Origin: Exiguobacterium sp. AM39-5BH
GTDB lineage: Bacteria; Bacillota; Bacilli; Exiguobacteriales; Exiguobacteriaceae
Direction: 5' to 3'
DNA: 54,632 bases
Assembly: GCF_003467445.1 (NCBI RefSeq)
Contig: NZ_QSGS01000012.1
Coordinates: 1-54,632 of the forward strand
This document shows, piece by piece, positions 52,774 to 54,632 of this stretch. Position numbers and translations under genes: made by a program. Numbering within the stretch: the first letter of the stretch is position 1; every line of letters begins with the position of its first letter. The notes under the pieces are model-generated. The model worked only from the letters and a program-made list of their open reading frames with translations. It was not told the origin of the DNA and did no database searches.

Positions 52774-53793
52774 TTACATTGACGATGTCTTTGGTTCCCG
52801 AAGCAAACGTTTAATATCGCGGAAAGTGACGAACGTCTTGTTCTTGGCGTCATACAGTTTATAACGCAACGACTTTAAACTAGAAATTAGTCCGATTGTC
52901 GTCGCCTTTTGTAACGGTGGAGTCGATGTATGGGCTTGTTCGAGGTTGTAGTTCGGTACACGCGGGCTCAAGTGATGGACATGGTGGAAACCGATATTCC
53001 CTGTTACCCACTGCAACACTTTCGGCAACTCGTAATATGAGCTTCCCTCGATGGCAGCTTTCACATAGTCCCATTCGCTCTCGTCTTCGAAATACGAATC
53101 TTCGAACGTATGCTGTACGTAAAACAACCAGATTCCAAGGACACCGGCTGTGAACATCGTTGTACCTTGAACGATCAAGAATGCTTTCCAACCGACGAGC
53201 GCGATAACGAACGCATAGAGTAAGACGAGCGACAGGTTGATGAGATACGTGTTGTTCCGTTCTTTTTTACGTGCGTCTTTCCGATTGAAACGGCTCGTGA
53301 TAAGAATCAAGAACAACGGACCTAGACCGAACATGACGAGCGGGTTACGGTATAGACGATATTGCAATCGAGTCAATCTCGATGCCTCGACATATTCTTC
53401 AATCGTCATGACCCAAATGTCACCGACACCACGCTTATCCAAGTTCCCACTCGAGGCATGGTGAATCGAATGCTCTCGTTTCCATTTCTCATATGGGAAC
53501 AACGTAAGAATCCCCATAATCGTCCCGACAATTGCGTTCGCTTTCTTATTCTTGAAAAACGAACCGTGCGTACAGTCGTGGAAAATGATGAACATCCGGA
53601 CGACGAAACCAGCCGCGACGATGGCGAGCGGAATCGTCAAGAAGACCGAGATTTGGAGCGCCTGATAGGCAAGAATCCAGGTGGCAAGAAACGGCAAAAT
53701 CGTATTAATCATTTGCCGGACGCTCTTCTTCACGTCGGCCTTTTCAAACGGCGAGACGTGCTTTCGGAGCTGGGCGATTTTTTCTTTACTCAT
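52774..53793 (-). CDS. Membrane fatty-acid desaturase
   Basis: A 339-residue integral membrane di-iron desaturase. The three His boxes are HDCTH (72-76), HSIHH (108-112) and HHVHH (about 275-279), with four membrane helices in pairs around them. It inserts a double bond into membrane phospholipid acyl chains and helps keep membranes fluid in the cold, like Des of B. subtilis. GAGGAGG lies 9 bases before the ATG at 53793. Single gene. There is no DesK-DesR pair next to it. A TATAAT-type -10 (about 53928-53933, minus strand) would give a leader of some 130 bases. Confidence 0.9.
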   Translation of the reverse strand: MSKEKIAQLRKHVSPFEKADVKKSVRQMINTILPFLATWILAYQALQISVFLTIPLAIVAAGFVVRMFIIFHDCTHGSFFKNKKANAIVGTIMGILTLFPYEKWKREHSIHHASSGNLDKRGVGDIWVMTIEEYVEASRLTRLQYRLYRNPLVMFGLGPLFLILITSRFNRKDARKKERNNTYLINLSLVLLYAFVIALVGWKAFLIVQGTTMFTAGVLGIWLFYVQHTFEDSYFEDESEWDYVKAAIEGSSYYELPKVLQWVTGNIGFHHVHHLSPRVPNYNLEQAHTSTPPLQKATTIGLISSLKSLRYKLYDAKNKTFVTFRDIKRLLREPKTSSM

Positions 53794-54055
53794 GTACAAC
53801 TTCCTCCTCAATTGCAGACAGCGATGACGACAACAAAAATGAAATATGAAACCAAATATAATATGAGATTGACGAGCCACGTGACCGTCACTGTAATTTA
53901 TTCATCACAAATTATTATCACCAGGTAATTATATCACATCACAGATGGAAAAACGTTCATTCAAAATGAGTTATCAAATCAATTTTTTGTTTCTTTTCTC
54001 TATATTCTCCAATCAATTATGCCTCTTAAATATTTCGGAACCTTTAATTAAACAC

Positions 54056-54083
54056 AAAAAAGACCCTAGCCTCAGCTAGGATC
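54056..54083 (-). terminator. Terminator of the tRNA cluster
   Basis: GATCCTAGC/GCTAGGGTC stem, four-base loop, then six T on the minus strand, seven bases past the last tRNA. The roughly 260 bases from here to the desaturase start are A+T-rich and show no gene. Confidence 0.85.
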
Positions 54084-54089
54084 TACGGA

Positions 54090-54170
54090 TACCGGTGGTC
54101 GGAGTCGAACCGACACTCCAGAGGAACACGATTTTGAGTCGTGCGCGTCTACCAATTCCGCCACACCGGC
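54090..54170 (-). tRNA. tRNA-Leu (anticodon CAA)
   Basis: An 81-base leucine tRNA with the long variable arm of class II, anticodon stem CACGA/TCGTG and loop CTCAAAA (anticodon CAA). A G-U pair closes the acceptor stem. CCA is not encoded. Last tRNA of the cluster. Confidence 0.92.
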
Positions 54171-54179
54171 ATATTATGT

Positions 54180-54252
54180 TGGAGGCGCCAGTCGGAATCG
54201 AACCGACGATAGAGGAGTTGCAGTCCTCTGCTTACCACTTGGCTATGGCGCC
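54180..54252 (-). tRNA. tRNA-Cys (anticodon GCA)
   Basis: Cloverleaf with acceptor GGCGCCA/TGGCGCC, anticodon loop CTGCAAC (anticodon GCA), T arm GTCGGTTCGATTCCGAC, and an encoded CCA (54180-54182). Confidence 0.93.
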
Positions 54253-54260
54253 AAATTGAA

Positions 54261-54335
54261 TGGAGCGGAAGACGGGATTCGAACCCGCGACCCCGACCTT
54301 GGCAAGGTCGTATTCTACCACTGAACTACTTCCGC
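54261..54335 (-). tRNA. tRNA-Gly (anticodon GCC)
   Basis: Cloverleaf with acceptor GCGGAAG/CTTCCGC, anticodon loop TTGCCAA (anticodon GCC), T arm GCGGGTTCGAATCCCGT, and an encoded CCA. Confidence 0.94.
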
Positions 54336-54340
54336 ATAGT

Positions 54341-54415
54341 TGGCTGGGCTGGAAGGGATCGAACCTTCGCATGTCGGAATCAAAATCCGATGCCTTACCA
54401 CTTGGCTACAGCCCA
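54341..54415 (-). tRNA. tRNA-Gln (anticodon UUG)
   Basis: Cloverleaf with acceptor TGGGCTG/CAGCCCA, anticodon loop TTTTGAT (anticodon TTG), discriminator G and an encoded CCA. Confidence 0.93.
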
Positions 54416-54421
54416 ATAAAA

Positions 54422-54498
54422 TGGGGCGACTGAAGGGAATTGAACCCTCGAATGCCGGAATCACAATCCGGTGCGTTAACCACTTCGCCACAATCGCC
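54422..54498 (-). tRNA. tRNA-His (anticodon GUG)
   Basis: Cloverleaf with anticodon loop TTGTGAT (anticodon GTG). The extra 5' G(-1) typical of His tRNA is encoded and pairs with C73; CCA is encoded. Confidence 0.93.
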
Positions 54499-54515
54499 GT
54501 AATTAAATTAAGAAG

Positions 54516-54586
54516 CAGGGGCAGCAGGAATCGAACCCGCGCTGACGGTTTTGGAGACCGTAGTTCTACCGCTAAACTATGCCCCT
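54516..54586 (-). tRNA. tRNA-Trp (anticodon CCA)
   Basis: Cloverleaf with acceptor AGGGGCA/TGCCCCT, anticodon loop CTCCAAA (anticodon CCA), discriminator G; the 3' CCA is not encoded. Confidence 0.93.
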
Positions 54587-54589
54587 AAG

Positions 54590-54632
54590 TGGTGGGGGGG
54601 GCGGATCGAACCGCCGAACCCGAGGGAGCGGA
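54590..54632 (-). tRNA. tRNA-Tyr, 3' part, cut by the window edge
   Basis: The anticodon-arm end, long variable arm (TCCCTCGGG), T arm and encoded ACCA of a tRNA whose sequence and place before Trp fit tRNA-Tyr. The T loop has six bases (TTCGAT) where seven are required, and the acceptor 3' strand has six bases before the discriminator where seven are expected. Both look like lost bases. Confidence 0.75.

Noticed and set aside
1..54632. Search for CRISPR arrays, transposases, phage genes, rRNA genes, riboswitches
   Set aside because: No regularly spaced repeats, no transposase or integrase motifs, no rRNA, and no riboswitch class I could recognise in the leaders.

Overview
The window looks like a stretch of chromosome from a low-to-mid G+C member of the Bacillales, most likely Exiguobacterium or a close relative. 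The basis is gene content (ComK, ScoC/Hpr, TnrA, PrsA, EcsAB, YhaM, CsoR, a CssRS-like pair, the coproporphyrin-type haem genes), strong AGGAGG-type ribosome sites, LexA boxes and cre sites of Bacillus type, and a tRNA cluster ordered Tyr-Trp-His-Gln-Gly-Cys-Leu as in Bacillus. The genus is inference. There is no phage, insertion sequence, CRISPR array or rRNA. Most genes sit in the same broad neighbourhood as the yh region of B. subtilis (comK, lcfB, lplJ, hemEHY, ecsAB, hit, yhaH/scoC/yhaI/prsA, yhaM, yheA/yheB), but locally shuffled.

Layout. 1-6.6 kb: an RND exporter (swrC-like), a short ComK, a CssRS-like two-component system, and a 30-residue membrane peptide behind a Fur-type box. 6.7-9.4 kb: copper operon csoR-copA-copZ under a promoter whose spacer holds the CsoR operator. 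9.4-13.7 kb: acyl-CoA ligase lcfB, an odd PTS EIIA protein without its phosphohistidine, lipoate ligase lplJ, and a HAD phosphatase. 13.7-17.1 kb: hemE-hemH-hemY. 17.2-18.9 kb: tnrA divergent from an ammonium transporter, with a perfect TnrA box between. 19-26.9 kb: ecsAB, a GlsB-type stress membrane protein with a SigB-like promoter, hit, scoC, prsA, yhaM. 27-35.4 kb: CorA, DinB with a LexA box, SLC13-type permease, yheA/yheB, a PucR/CdaR-type regulator and the MsmX sugar-transport ATPase. 35.6-36.4 kb: an A+T-rich zinc-ribbon gene of unknown function. 36.5-46.9 kb: amino-acid ABC components without an ATPase, phosphoglucomutase, a sulfurtransferase and glgC-glgD-glgA-glgP. 47-54.6 kb: a class A PBP, a three-gene operon of unknown function, trmL, ogt, queG, a fatty-acid desaturase and the tRNA cluster.

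How it fits together. Phosphoglucomutase feeds the glycogen operon, which has a cre site, as do msmX and the SLC13 permease, so carbon storage and uptake look CcpA-linked. TnrA controls ammonium uptake. ScoC, PrsA, EcsAB and CssRS form a secretion and protein-quality theme.

Caveat. Six protein genes (copA, lcfB, prsA, corA, a lipoprotein, the SLC13 permease) are each broken by exactly one base, and the tRNA-Tyr at the right edge lacks two bases. PrsA and CopA are not genes one expects to be freshly lost together, so sequence error is the simplest explanation; this must be settled before any biological reading.
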